The notes under the pieces: generated by a model
What the model was told of the DNA's origin: nothing
Seen by the model: only the letters and a program-made list of their open reading frames with translations
Databases searched by the model: none
Made by a program: the position numbers and the translations under genes
Shown here: in pieces, positions 1 through 6,967 of the stretch
Position numbering within the stretch: position 1 is the first letter of the stretch
How the letters are laid out: every line of letters starts with the position of its first letter
Assembly (NCBI GenBank): GCA_964346275.1
Contig: CAYFUR010000014.1
Coordinates: 1 to 50,034, forward strand
Direction of reading: 5' to 3'
Length of the DNA: 50,034 bases
Origin: CAYFUR01 sp964346275
Lineage (GTDB): Bacteria > Sumerlaeota > Sumerlaeia > SLMS01

Positions 1-1362
1 GGCGAAAAGCGACTTGTGTTTGTGGACAGCAGATCAAGGGCAGAACGATTGGCTTCGCTCCTGCGGGAGAATGACCCTCAGGTTTTTGTTTCCCACAGTT
101 CTCTGGGAATTGAGCAAAGGAAGGCATCCGAAGAAGCCTTTGCAACACGCAGAGATTGTGTCATTGTAGCCACGAGTGCACTAGAGTTGGGGATAGATAT
201 TGGTGATCTTGACCGCGTGATTCAAGTGGACTGCCCTTTCACAGTATCTAGTTTTCTCCAGAGAATGGGGCGGACTGGAAGGAGAGAAGATACACAAAGA
301 AACTGCCTCTTCCTCACCACAAGCGACGAAGCATTGGTGCAAGCGACTGGATTAGTTCGTCTTTGGTCAACGGGGTTCGTGGAGGATGTGCTTCCACCTC
401 CTAAGCCATATCGTGTCGTCGCCCAGCAGCTGCTGGCATTAGTCATTCAACAAAAGCGGCTTACACGAAATGGATGGCGCGCATGGCTGCTAAGAATTCT
501 GCCAGCTATGGGCATAGCGGACTTGGAAGTGGAATTGATAATAGACTACATGCTAAATGAGAATATCCTCGTCGAAAGTGATGGACTCCTTTGGCTGGGG
601 GATAAGGGAGAGAAGCTATTCGAGAAGAAGAATTACCTCGAGCTGCTTTCTGTATTCACAAGCCCCCCTTATGTTACTGTCCTCCATGGACGTCATGAGA
701 TCGGCTTTCTCGATTTATTGTCCTTTGCTCAACGGTCAGACGGCCCATTGGTTGTTTCGCTCGCAGGACGACCTTGGAACGTCATACATATAGACTGGAA
801 GCGCAAAGTCGCGCAGGTAGAGCCTTCTGAGTTTAGGGGACGTTCGCTGTGGAGTGGACAGACTCGTTCCATGGGAGGCGAGCTATCTGGTGCCATGAGG
901 GACGTACTTTCTAAAAGTGTCGATTCTGAGAAGCTTTCCAAGAGGGCCAAGGAGCGCATTGATTCCTTGCGTGAAGACTTTAAGTCCTTAAGCCAGGATG
1001 ATTCTACTGTTGTTGCGAAAGTTGAAGAAGGGCATTGGGTCTGGTGGACCTTCGCTGGAACTTCTGCCAATCTTGCTCTTCAGGTCGCTCTCCAGGCAGA
1101 AGGCGTAGACTGCCGCAGTACAGCTACGAAGATCCAGTTTGAATGGTGCGGAACATGGGAGGACCTGAAGACCTTGCTCCAAGCTTGTGAATGGGAGAAT
1201 TTGGGGGCTGCTTTCCTTGTCCAGGATGACGGTGGTGCGAAATTCTCCGAATGCGTTCCAAAGGACATGGCTCGGAGGAGTTTTTTCGCGCGCAATCTCG
1301 ACACTCGGAGAGCAAAAGACATCGCGACTGCCAAGACAGTTGTGCATCACCTACTTGTGTAG
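1..1362 (+). CDS. Lhr-like superfamily 2 helicase, C-terminal part (5' end outside window)
   Basis: The reading frame is open from base 1, so the gene starts outside the window and about 453 residues are seen. These cover the second RecA-like lobe and the C-terminal extension. Visible motifs are motif IV (RLVFVDSRSRAE), motif V (ATSALELGIDI, near residue 57) and motif VI (QRMGRTGR, near residue 87). The ATP-binding motifs I and II must lie upstream. The PF-x-SFLQRMGRTGRR pattern followed by a winged-helix-like region resembles Lhr-type DEAD/DEAH helicases, which unwind RNA-DNA or DNA duplexes. Relatives occur both as housekeeping repair enzymes and inside defence islands. The position beside an attachment site and the lower GC favour an accessory, possibly defensive, role, but the partner genes are outside the window. 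Confidence 0.85.
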   Translation, partial: GEKRLVFVDSRSRAERLASLLRENDPQVFVSHSSLGIEQRKASEEAFATRRDCVIVATSALELGIDIGDLDRVIQVDCPFTVSSFLQRMGRTGRREDTQRNCLFLTTSDEALVQATGLVRLWSTGFVEDVLPPPKPYRVVAQQLLALVIQQKRLTRNGWRAWLLRILPAMGIADLEVELIIDYMLNENILVESDGLLWLGDKGEKLFEKKNYLELLSVFTSPPYVTVLHGRHEIGFLDLLSFAQRSDGPLVVSLAGRPWNVIHIDWKRKVAQVEPSEFRGRSLWSGQTRSMGGELSGAMRDVLSKSVDSEKLSKRAKERIDSLREDFKSLSQDDSTVVAKVEEGHWVWWTFAGTSANLALQVALQAEGVDCRSTATKIQFEWCGTWEDLKTLLQACEWENLGAAFLVQDDGGAKFSECVPKDMARRSFFARNLDTRRAKDIATAKTVVHHLLV

Positions 1363-1371
1363 CGACAATGA

Positions 1372-1581
1372 TTCGAGGGAGAAGCGTGCTTCTTCTGGCT
1401 AGCCGTGCCCCACATATGCCCCACGGAGGGCGGGAAATGGGGTGAAATCGCGGGAAATCGCCTGTCGAAGAAAAAGCGTAACCCAATTAATTTGAGCAAT
1501 GTAGGGGAACGCAGGGAAGAGGCTGAGCCGATTGCCAAGGTGGAGGTCGCCGGTTCGAACCCGGTGTCCCGCTCCATTTAA
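1372..1581 (+). pseudogene. open frame reading into the tRNA fragment; possible integrase tail remnant
   Basis: A stop-free frame of 69 codons runs from just after a TGA at 1369-1371 to the TAA at 1579-1581, and its last codons read through the tRNA fragment (ending VAGSNPVSRSI). It has no convincing start and no catalytic residue of any recombinase. The stretch VPHICPTEGGKWGEIAGNR recalls, from memory, the basic low-complexity tails of some tyrosine integrases encoded next to tRNA attachment sites. It may be the degraded 3' end of such a gene or simply chance open sequence. Confidence 0.2.
1532..1576 (+). other. 3' fragment of tRNA-Gly(GCC), probable attachment site
   Basis: The 45 bases match the 3' part of a tRNA-Gly: anticodon loop TTGCCAA (1532-1538, anticodon GCC), 3' anticodon stem GGTGG (1539-1543), variable loop AGGTC (1544-1548), T arm GCCGG-TTCGAAC-CCGGT (1549-1565, stem pairs fully with one G-U), acceptor strand GTCCCGC (1566-1572), discriminator T and encoded CCA (1574-1576). 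The required 5' partners are missing: 1527-1531 reads GCCGA where CCACC is needed, and no GCGGGAC acceptor strand or D arm precedes it. The match begins exactly at the anticodon loop, a common crossover point of tyrosine integrases. The complete tRNA should lie at the other end of the element. Confidence 0.8.
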
Positions 1582-1771
1582 ACTCACTCACGCCCCTTTT
1601 AAACACATAGCTTATAAACTATGAACGAGTAAGCGGCTATGGTCTCTCTTCGGCGCAAGCTAAGCCATTGGTCTAAGCCGCCTGCTTTTCCTGCCGGATT
1701 CAGGCTTTTGCCGCAAGCTTTCTCTGACCCGCTTGAAAGCGCGGCGACAGCGAATACTTGCGGGGGCACAG
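1577..1771. other. non-coding stretch between tRNA fragment and GH32 remnant
   Basis: I see no gene here. The first part is AT-rich and holds a short inverted repeat, CATAG-CTTATAAA-CTATG. Further on, CTAAGCC occurs twice in direct orientation a few bases apart. Neither is long enough to assign a function. Confidence 0.4.
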
Positions 1772-2665
1772 GTGAAACACGAAGGAGAAGCGGGCGTTTG
1801 GTCCGGCTCGTCGATTCACAACGGCAAAGGCGGTTTCATGATCTTCTACACGTCGATCTACGAACACCCCTCCGCCCCGAACATCGAGGTCCCCGTTTTC
1901 TTCCCGCTTCAGGGCAAGTGGGTTCTCATCACGACCCCGCCCGGCCTCGGCGAATGGGTCATCGGCGAGTTCGAGCCCAGCACCGGCGTTTTCTCACCGG
2001 AAGAAAAGGGGACCATGGATTGAACCGGCCACTTCTTCGCCCCGAATGCCCTCGTCGACCAGCAAGGGCGCCGCGTCATGTGGGGCTGGGTCCGCGGCTT
2101 TCCCTCCGACACGGGCTGGAGCGGCACACTGACCCTTCCCCGCGTCCTCGATAGAGACAGCAAGGGCCGCCTGCGCTTCACTCCGCTTCCCGAATTTCAG
2201 CAGCTTCGCGGTGACCGGATTTCTGCCCCGGACCTGCAAGTCGACAATCGCCGCCAGCCGATCCTCGAAATGCCCTCCAGCAGTTCGGAATTCTCCTTCC
2301 AGGGAACAAACGTTGGCTCAAGCCGCTGGGGGCTGGAACTCCAAGGCGCCAATGGAGAAATCATTCATGTCGAATTCCAGGGCCGGATGCTCCTCGTTGC
2401 AGGAGAAACGGCCCTGCTGCCCTTCCATGCAGACCTCGAGCAAGTCCCCGTGCGCATCTTCCTCGACCGCAGCCTCGTCGAGGTTTACGTGGATGGCCAC
2501 ACCGTGGTGACGAAGGTGCTCCCATATATCCAGGGGCCCGTCAGCGTGACGGGCTTCGCGGAGAATGGCTCCGCCCGATTTCAAGAAATAAGTGCCTGGC
2601 CCCTCGGTCCCGTCTTCCCCGGAGACGCGAAAAAAGAGATTCGGCGGTTTTCCCAGAATCCCTGA
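1772..2665 (+). pseudogene. decayed glycoside hydrolase family 32 (beta-fructosidase) gene
   Basis: One frame keeps recognisable GH32 blocks in order: VWSGSS, FMIFYTS, a degenerate EVPVFFPLQGKWVLI block (family form WECP...GKWVL), GEFEPSTGVF, then GHFFAPNAL and RRVMWGWVRGF, followed by the C-terminal beta-sandwich (FLDRSLVEVYVDG). An in-frame TGA at 2021-2023 separates the two halves, in a position where a tryptophan codon would fit. The N-terminal WMNDPNG block with the nucleophile is absent, and the RDP block expected between FYTS and EVPVFFP is missing, so at least one internal deletion has happened. GH32 enzymes split beta-fructosides such as sucrose or levan. This copy cannot be active. 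The damage lies right beside the element border. Confidence 0.85.
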
Positions 2666-2970
2666 GCGGCTCATTCAACGCAGAATCCGCCAGATCGAAT
2701 GGATCGGGATGAAAGAAGGCGGCTCGGGGCGGGAGAGAAGGAGGAAAGAGAACGGAAACCCGCAATTCTAATAAAATCAAGACTCTGCGAGAACTTTCCC
2801 CTGGCGCCGTGCTGTTTTCAAACCCGGCCGGGACCGCGCAATAAGCGGCTCTGGCGCGGAATCACCGGCGGAAAAAACCCCAATCACGCCTTTCTGAGGT
2901 GGATTCCTCTCGCACCAACCCTTTTTCCTCTGTATGGAGTCACCTCACACAAGATACGCGGGGAGGCACC
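2666..2970. other. intergenic region upstream of the DUF507 gene
   Basis: About 300 bases without a credible gene, terminator or repeat. The only functional-looking signal is the purine-rich GGGGAGG at 2960-2966, just before the start at 2971. Confidence 0.4.
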
Positions 2971-3252
2971 ATGCGTCTAAGTGAAGCCCGAATTCGCAAG
3001 CTGGCGAAAGCCATGGTCAGGGAAATGACAAGCCGCGGCGCCATCAAAACCCAGGCAGGCCCAGGCAATGCCGCCGATGTGATCGCCAAAACCCTGATCA
3101 TTGATCAGAGATTGGAAGAGCATATCGAATCGGAAGCCCGGGCCATGCTCGAACGCCAGCGCAACCTTCCCCCGCCGGGAACCGGCGAATACCAGGCGGC
3201 CTTTCAGCAGGCAAAGAGGCAGATCGCCAGCCGCCGCGGGTTCCCGCTCTAA
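2971..3252 (+). CDS. DUF507 family protein
   Basis: This is a 93-residue soluble protein beginning MRLSEARIRKLAKAMVREM, the typical opening of DUF507 proteins, which are about 90 residues long and have no assigned function. The ATG at 2971 is preceded by GGGGAGG with a short spacer, which supports this start over upstream in-frame codons. The sequence is rich in charged helices and has no signal peptide or membrane segment. The C-terminal half (EHIESEARAMLERQRN, then FQQAKRQIASRRGF) is strongly basic and could bind nucleic acid, though that is inference. The gene stands alone, followed by an exported-protein gene with its own ribosome binding site. Confidence 0.8.
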   Translation: MRLSEARIRKLAKAMVREMTSRGAIKTQAGPGNAADVIAKTLIIDQRLEEHIESEARAMLERQRNLPPPGTGEYQAAFQQAKRQIASRRGFPL

Positions 3253-3339
3253 TCTTCCATCAAATTGGAATAAATTGGGCTCCACGCCCGTAATTGATGC
3301 AGAACACGCTCCCCTCAAAGGCAACCTAAGGAGATGACC

Positions 3340-5142
3340 ATGCGATTCCGCAAAACCGCCTCGCCCCTTTCCCTGGCCGGGGCCGTAATCCTCGCCGCGG
3401 CCGCTCCCATGCTGGCCCCCGCGGCGACGGACTTTTCCAAGATGATCCCCGACGATGCCATCGTCGCCGGATGGACCGGTGATGTTCCGGCTGTCTCCCA
3501 GAGCCTCGAACAAAGCCCTTACGGCCAGCTCTGGAAGGATCAGGCCACCGAGCCCCTGCGCACTTTTGTCACGAAACAGATCGACGAGGCGAACGAAAAA
3601 GCCGCCGAAGAAGGCCTTCCCACGATCCGCGAAGCCTGGGATGTCCTGAAGGGGGGCGTGGCCTTCTATTTCACCCTCCCCGGAGAAACCTTCGAACCTT
3701 CCTCCTTCGTCCAGACCAGTATCATCGAAATCGACGAGGAAGGACGCGCCTGGTTCGAGGAAAAAGTCCAGCGCATCCCCGAAATGTTCGACAGCCCCAG
3801 CAAAGCTTCCTTCGAAACGTCGGGGGTTACTGTCTATCAGGTCAGCGGTGACATGCCCGCCGATCCCCACCAGCCCAATACGCCTCCCGGCAAGTTGACC
3901 ATTCACTATGCCTATCCCGATGGTTACTTCGTCATCACCGAAGGGGAGACCGACGAAGCGATCAAGGGGGCCATCAACGCCCTGAAGGCCCAGGGCGCGC
4001 CGACACCGCTCCGGAACAAGGGCGAAGTCCAGACTTACGCCGAAAAAGTCGACCTCTCGCCGGACAAAGTGCATCTCTACGTCGATTCCGACCGCTTCAT
4101 CAAGGCGGCCGTCGAAGGAACCAACGTCCAGCCCAAAATCGCCGCCGCCCTGCCGACCACGGGGCTCTACGACCTCGACGCCACCATGGCGACGCTCACC
4201 TCCTCCCAGGACGGCGCCAGCATGAACTTCGGCATCGTCTCACCAAGCCAGAAATCCGGCCTCGTCAAAGTCCTGAAAAACTCCGGTCCCGTTGATCTCT
4301 CGGTCCTCGAGATGGCTCCAGCCGATGCCATCGGCGTCAGCGCCTTCAGCCTCGATCTTGGCGGATTCTTTGAGGAAGCACTCACCATCCTCAATAACAT
4401 CGCGCCGCAGATCGCCGGCGGCGTCCAGATGGGCCTCGCCAGCACCCAGATGCAGTTCCAGGTCGATCTCCGCAAGAATATCATCGGAAATATCTCCGGC
4501 GATCATCTTGTTGTAAACCGCGAGTTGGACGAGGAAATCGCCTCCCAGATGGGCGAGCAGCAGCGCCTTCTCCAGCAGAGCCAGGCATTCTTCCTGGAAT
4601 GGAAGAATGGCGATGTCGCCTCCGATACACTGAAGACCCTCTTCGAGAACCTCCAGCAGAATCCCAACATGGGAATCAATGTCACCCTGGAGGAACAGAA
4701 GGGCATTACCATCGCCAAGTTCAATCCTCCCGCCGGCATGCCATCGGCCATGAGCTGGGGCGCCGCCTTCAACGAGAACTACCTCGTTTTCGCCAACAAT
4801 AACGTCCAGCTTCAGCAGGCCGTTCGCTCCCTCTCTGGCGATGTTCCCGAAAACATCACCAGCAAGCCCGCCGTGCAAAAGATCCTGAACCAGATCAGCG
4901 CCGAGGACCGCCAGGACCTCCAGGCCTTCACCTACTCGCCTCCCAGGGCGATGGAACAAGGCATCGATGGTTTCCGGCGCCTCATCGAGATGGGCATGTT
5001 CTCTGAGTTCGAAGGCCTCACCGCCGAGATGGTGCCACCCGCCGATGCCGTATCAAAATACTTTGGCGAGAGCTTCAGCACCGTCACCTTCGGCGATCGG
5101 CTCTTCCTCATGACGTCGTATCTGGAAGCGCCTGAGCGCTGA
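3340..5142 (+). CDS. large exported protein of unknown function
   Basis: This protein has 600 residues. AAGGAG at 3328-3333 touches an ATG at 3334 but sits six bases before the ATG at 3340, so the second ATG (MRFRKTASPLSL) is the better start. A Sec signal peptide covers about residues 1-28 (basic start, Ala/Leu core, APAA near the cleavage point). The mature part begins DFSKMIPDDAIVAGWTGD and repeats a theme of short beta-rich blocks with phrases like DAIGVSAFSLDLGGF and PADAVSKYFGESF. This resembles the loosely related periplasmic proteins with repeated 'D-x-hydrophobic-phenylalanine' units seen in planctomycete-like genomes. No catalytic motif or lipobox is visible. It probably acts in the periplasm or outside the cell. 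A strong terminator follows. Confidence 0.75.
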   Translation: MRFRKTASPLSLAGAVILAAAAPMLAPAATDFSKMIPDDAIVAGWTGDVPAVSQSLEQSPYGQLWKDQATEPLRTFVTKQIDEANEKAAEEGLPTIREAWDVLKGGVAFYFTLPGETFEPSSFVQTSIIEIDEEGRAWFEEKVQRIPEMFDSPSKASFETSGVTVYQVSGDMPADPHQPNTPPGKLTIHYAYPDGYFVITEGETDEAIKGAINALKAQGAPTPLRNKGEVQTYAEKVDLSPDKVHLYVDSDRFIKAAVEGTNVQPKIAAALPTTGLYDLDATMATLTSSQDGASMNFGIVSPSQKSGLVKVLKNSGPVDLSVLEMAPADAIGVSAFSLDLGGFFEEALTILNNIAPQIAGGVQMGLASTQMQFQVDLRKNIIGNISGDHLVVNRELDEEIASQMGEQQRLLQQSQAFFLEWKNGDVASDTLKTLFENLQQNPNMGINVTLEEQKGITIAKFNPPAGMPSAMSWGAAFNENYLVFANNNVQLQQAVRSLSGDVPENITSKPAVQKILNQISAEDRQDLQAFTYSPPRAMEQGIDGFRRLIEMGMFSEFEGLTAEMVPPADAVSKYFGESFSTVTFGDRLFLMTSYLEAPER

Positions 5143-5165
5143 TCCTCGAGGAGCCCCGAGCATGA

Positions 5166-5197
5166 AAAAGCGCCCTGCCGATTGGCGGGGCGCTTTT
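5166..5197. terminator. bidirectional intrinsic terminator
   Basis: AAAAGCGCCCTGCC (5166-5179) and GGCGGGGCGCTTTT (5184-5197) pair over 14 positions with one G-U and a four-base loop. With A's on one side and T's on the other, the hairpin can serve both the exported-protein gene (plus) and zapA (minus), which converge here. Confidence 0.85.
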
Positions 5198-5226
5198 GGT
5201 TTTCGGTATGGGATGGGCGAGGCGGC

Positions 5227-5553
5227 TCAGTAAGCCAGGGCGTCGTCCACGCGCGCCAGCAGTGTCTCCAGCCGCTTCACCGCTTCCCTCTCGTTTTCCA
5301 AATCGTCGTGGAGGCGCTGGGCATCCTCCAGCATCTCGTCGGCCATGGAGAGTTCGAAAGCATATTGGAAAGCGACCATGGCGGCGACTTTTGCCGGAGA
5401 CGCCGCTCCGCCCACCTGGTTCTGCAGGCGCTGGATCGACTCGGTCACTTTCTCCGCCGCGCGTTCGACGTGCTTGCGCTCATCCTCTTTCGCCGTCAGG
5501 CGGATTTCATGTCCGGCAACTTGGATTTGAACCACTTCTTCACGACTGGCCAT
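5227..5553 (-). CDS. zapA: cell division protein ZapA
   Basis: This is a 108-residue protein with the ZapA plan. An N-terminal globular part (VVQIQVAGHEIRLTAKEDERKHVERAAEKV, residues 7-36) is followed by a long C-terminal coiled coil (residues 66-102). ZapA binds FtsZ and bundles its filaments at midcell. The ATG lies inside the end of the upstream coiled-coil gene (14-base overlap), so the pair is almost certainly translated together. The upstream partner resembles a ZapB-like division protein in form. The gene ends just before a shared terminator. Confidence 0.9.
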   Translation of the reverse strand: MASREEVVQIQVAGHEIRLTAKEDERKHVERAAEKVTESIQRLQNQVGGAASPAKVAAMVAFQYAFELSMADEMLEDAQRLHDDLENEREAVKRLETLLARVDDALAY

Positions 5554-6238
5554 GATTGCTCAACTCCATCGTGCCCAGCAGATTCTCCGCTTCTTCAATC
5601 CGCTGGATCAGGCTATTGAGACGATCTTTCATCTGGGTCTCACGTCCCACCGCCGCCTCCAGGCGGCTGCGAAGATCTTCCACTTCCGCCCTCAATCCTT
5701 CCGCTTCGCCCTGGTTCTCGTTGGACTCTTCCAGTTGCGCGCGAGCCTCGTCCAATTGGGCCCGGAGCTGCTCCGTCTCCGTCGAGCGTTCCTTCAGTTG
5801 CTTCTCCATTTCCTCGGCGCGGCTCTTCATGTCGTCCACGCGGCCCTGAAGCTCATCGCGCTGGGCGCGCGCCTCGCCATAGAGCCAATCCAGTTCGGAA
5901 ACCCGGTCCCTGGCTTTTTTCAGCTCTTCTTCCAGCCCATGGGCCCGGTCGGCCGCGCGATGCGCTTCGTCGCGCTCGGAACGAGTCTGCTCAAGCTGGC
6001 CCTCCAGTTCCTGAAGGCGATTGCGCAGGCTTTGGATCTCTTCCTCTTTGGCGGTTGACTGGCCCGCCTGTTGTTCCAACTCATGAACACGCTCTTCCAA
6101 CCGGTCGCGATCGGCTGCGTGAATCCGCAGGCCGTCGTTTTCCGTCTCCAGCTGGGTGTTCTTGACGCGAAGTTCTTCGAGTGAGGAGATAATGCGGCTG
6201 ACGCCGGTCTCAAACCGGTCAAGCAGGTCTTTGGTCAT
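5540..6238 (-). CDS. coiled-coil protein paired with ZapA
   Basis: This 232-residue protein is almost entirely heptad-repeat coiled coil, rich in Glu, Arg, Gln and Leu. It begins MTKDLLDRFETGVSRIISSLEEL. GGAGGG a few bases before 6238 makes this ATG a better start than the upstream in-frame one. There is no signal peptide or membrane segment. The short N-terminal segment before the first long coil (residues 1-25) recalls ZapB, TolA-like or other small division coiled coils. Because it overlaps zapA by 14 bases, a role as a ZapA partner at the division ring is the natural inference, although it is roughly three times the length of E. coli ZapB. A generic filament-forming protein is the alternative. 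Confidence 0.8.
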   Translation of the reverse strand: MTKDLLDRFETGVSRIISSLEELRVKNTQLETENDGLRIHAADRDRLEERVHELEQQAGQSTAKEEEIQSLRNRLQELEGQLEQTRSERDEAHRAADRAHGLEEELKKARDRVSELDWLYGEARAQRDELQGRVDDMKSRAEEMEKQLKERSTETEQLRAQLDEARAQLEESNENQGEAEGLRAEVEDLRSRLEAAVGRETQMKDRLNSLIQRIEEAENLLGTMELSNHGQS

Positions 6239-6314
6239 GGAACCCTCCGCAGGGCGTAACGAGCCGTCTCGCAACGTGGATCAACAGGCGGCCCGTTCGG
6301 CGAAATAGAATGAA

Positions 6315-6334
6315 AAGGCTTGTTCATAAGCCTT
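6315..6334. repeat. perfect 7-bp inverted repeat in divergent intergenic region
   Basis: AAGGCTT-GTTCAT-AAGCCTT lies in the roughly 290-base gap between the divergent coiled-coil (minus) and FHA (plus) genes. Symmetry and position suit an operator. Read on the minus strand it is followed by TTTTC, so a weak terminator is also possible. Confidence 0.35.
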
Positions 6335-6529
6335 GGGACCAAGTCGCGAGGAATGTGCTACCGTGTCAACTTCAAAGTGTCCCGCATCGAGAAAGTTCTC
6401 TCCCGGGGGAAATCTCCGCGCAGCCAAGCCTGCTTGACTTTGCCGACCGCCCCCAGTGACATACACTCACCGGTGCAGGGAATCACATTCTCCGTTCACC
6501 CATCCCGCCAGGAGAAGCCGCCCAAGCTG

Positions 6530-6961
6530 ATGCCTCCTTCCGCTCGTCCCACCGAACCCGAAACGGATCAAGGCCCCGGCGGTGCCACCGTCCGCACATT
6601 TCTGATCGCCGTCGCCAGCGACAAGGGGCCGCGGCTGCTCGCCTTTCGCATGAGCAATCTGCTCATCGGCCGCCTGCCCGACAACCATCTCTCGCTCAAC
6701 CATGGCAGCGTCTCCCGCCGCCATGCCAAGATATCCGTTACTCCCAAGGGCGTCTATATCGAAGACATGGGCAGCCAGAACGGGTCGACCATCAATGGCA
6801 CCCCCATCAAGGGAAGCAACCCGATCCGCCCCGGAGATATTCTCCGCATTGGCCACGTACCGCTCTATTATTTCGGCTTCATGGATCCGGCCAACCCGCC
6901 CGCTCCGGAAACCATCGATCAACAGGTTCTCCTGACCCCCGTCACCCCCTCTGTGAGCTGA
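6530..6961 (+). CDS. FHA-domain protein
   Basis: The protein has 143 residues from the ATG at 6530. AGGAGA at 6510-6515 is rather far upstream (14 bases), so the start is uncertain. A single FHA domain fills residues 22-117, with the conserved LIGRLPDNHL (45-54), SVSRRHAKI (60-68) and DMGSQNGSTING (79-90) blocks. The Arg, Ser-Arg-Arg-His and Asn-Gly residues that hold phosphothreonine are present. FHA domains recruit proteins phosphorylated by Ser/Thr kinases. No kinase is nearby. The gene ends six bases before asnB, so the two may be cotranscribed. The C-terminal tail is short, Pro/Thr-rich and probably flexible. Confidence 0.85.
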   Translation: MPPSARPTEPETDQGPGGATVRTFLIAVASDKGPRLLAFRMSNLLIGRLPDNHLSLNHGSVSRRHAKISVTPKGVYIEDMGSQNGSTINGTPIKGSNPIRPGDILRIGHVPLYYFGFMDPANPPAPETIDQQVLLTPVTPSVS

Positions 6962-6967
6962 CAGCCA

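Larger units (their letters stand above)
1..1576. mobile_element. terminal part of an integrated element ending at a tRNA-Gly fragment
   Basis: The segment carries a helicase gene running in from outside the window and ends at a tRNA-Gly 3' fragment. Its base composition differs from the rest: two 60-base stretches counted by hand (1-60 and 181-240) are 53% and 48% GC, while 7741-7800 inside asnB is 67%. A 3' tRNA half at the edge of foreign-looking DNA is the usual footprint of tyrosine-recombinase integration. No intact integrase lies inside the window and the other border is not visible, so the element is inferred from one end only. Confidence 0.45.

Noticed and set aside
1500..1576. A complete tRNA-Gly, possibly with an intron
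   Set aside because: No D arm, 5' anticodon stem or matching acceptor strand occurs within several hundred bases upstream.
1347..1587. Minus-strand frames reading ERDTGFEPATSTLAIG and GAGHRVRTGDLHLGN
   Set aside because: These are translations of the antisense strand of a tRNA-Gly, a well-known false protein. They helped identify the tRNA fragment but are not genes.
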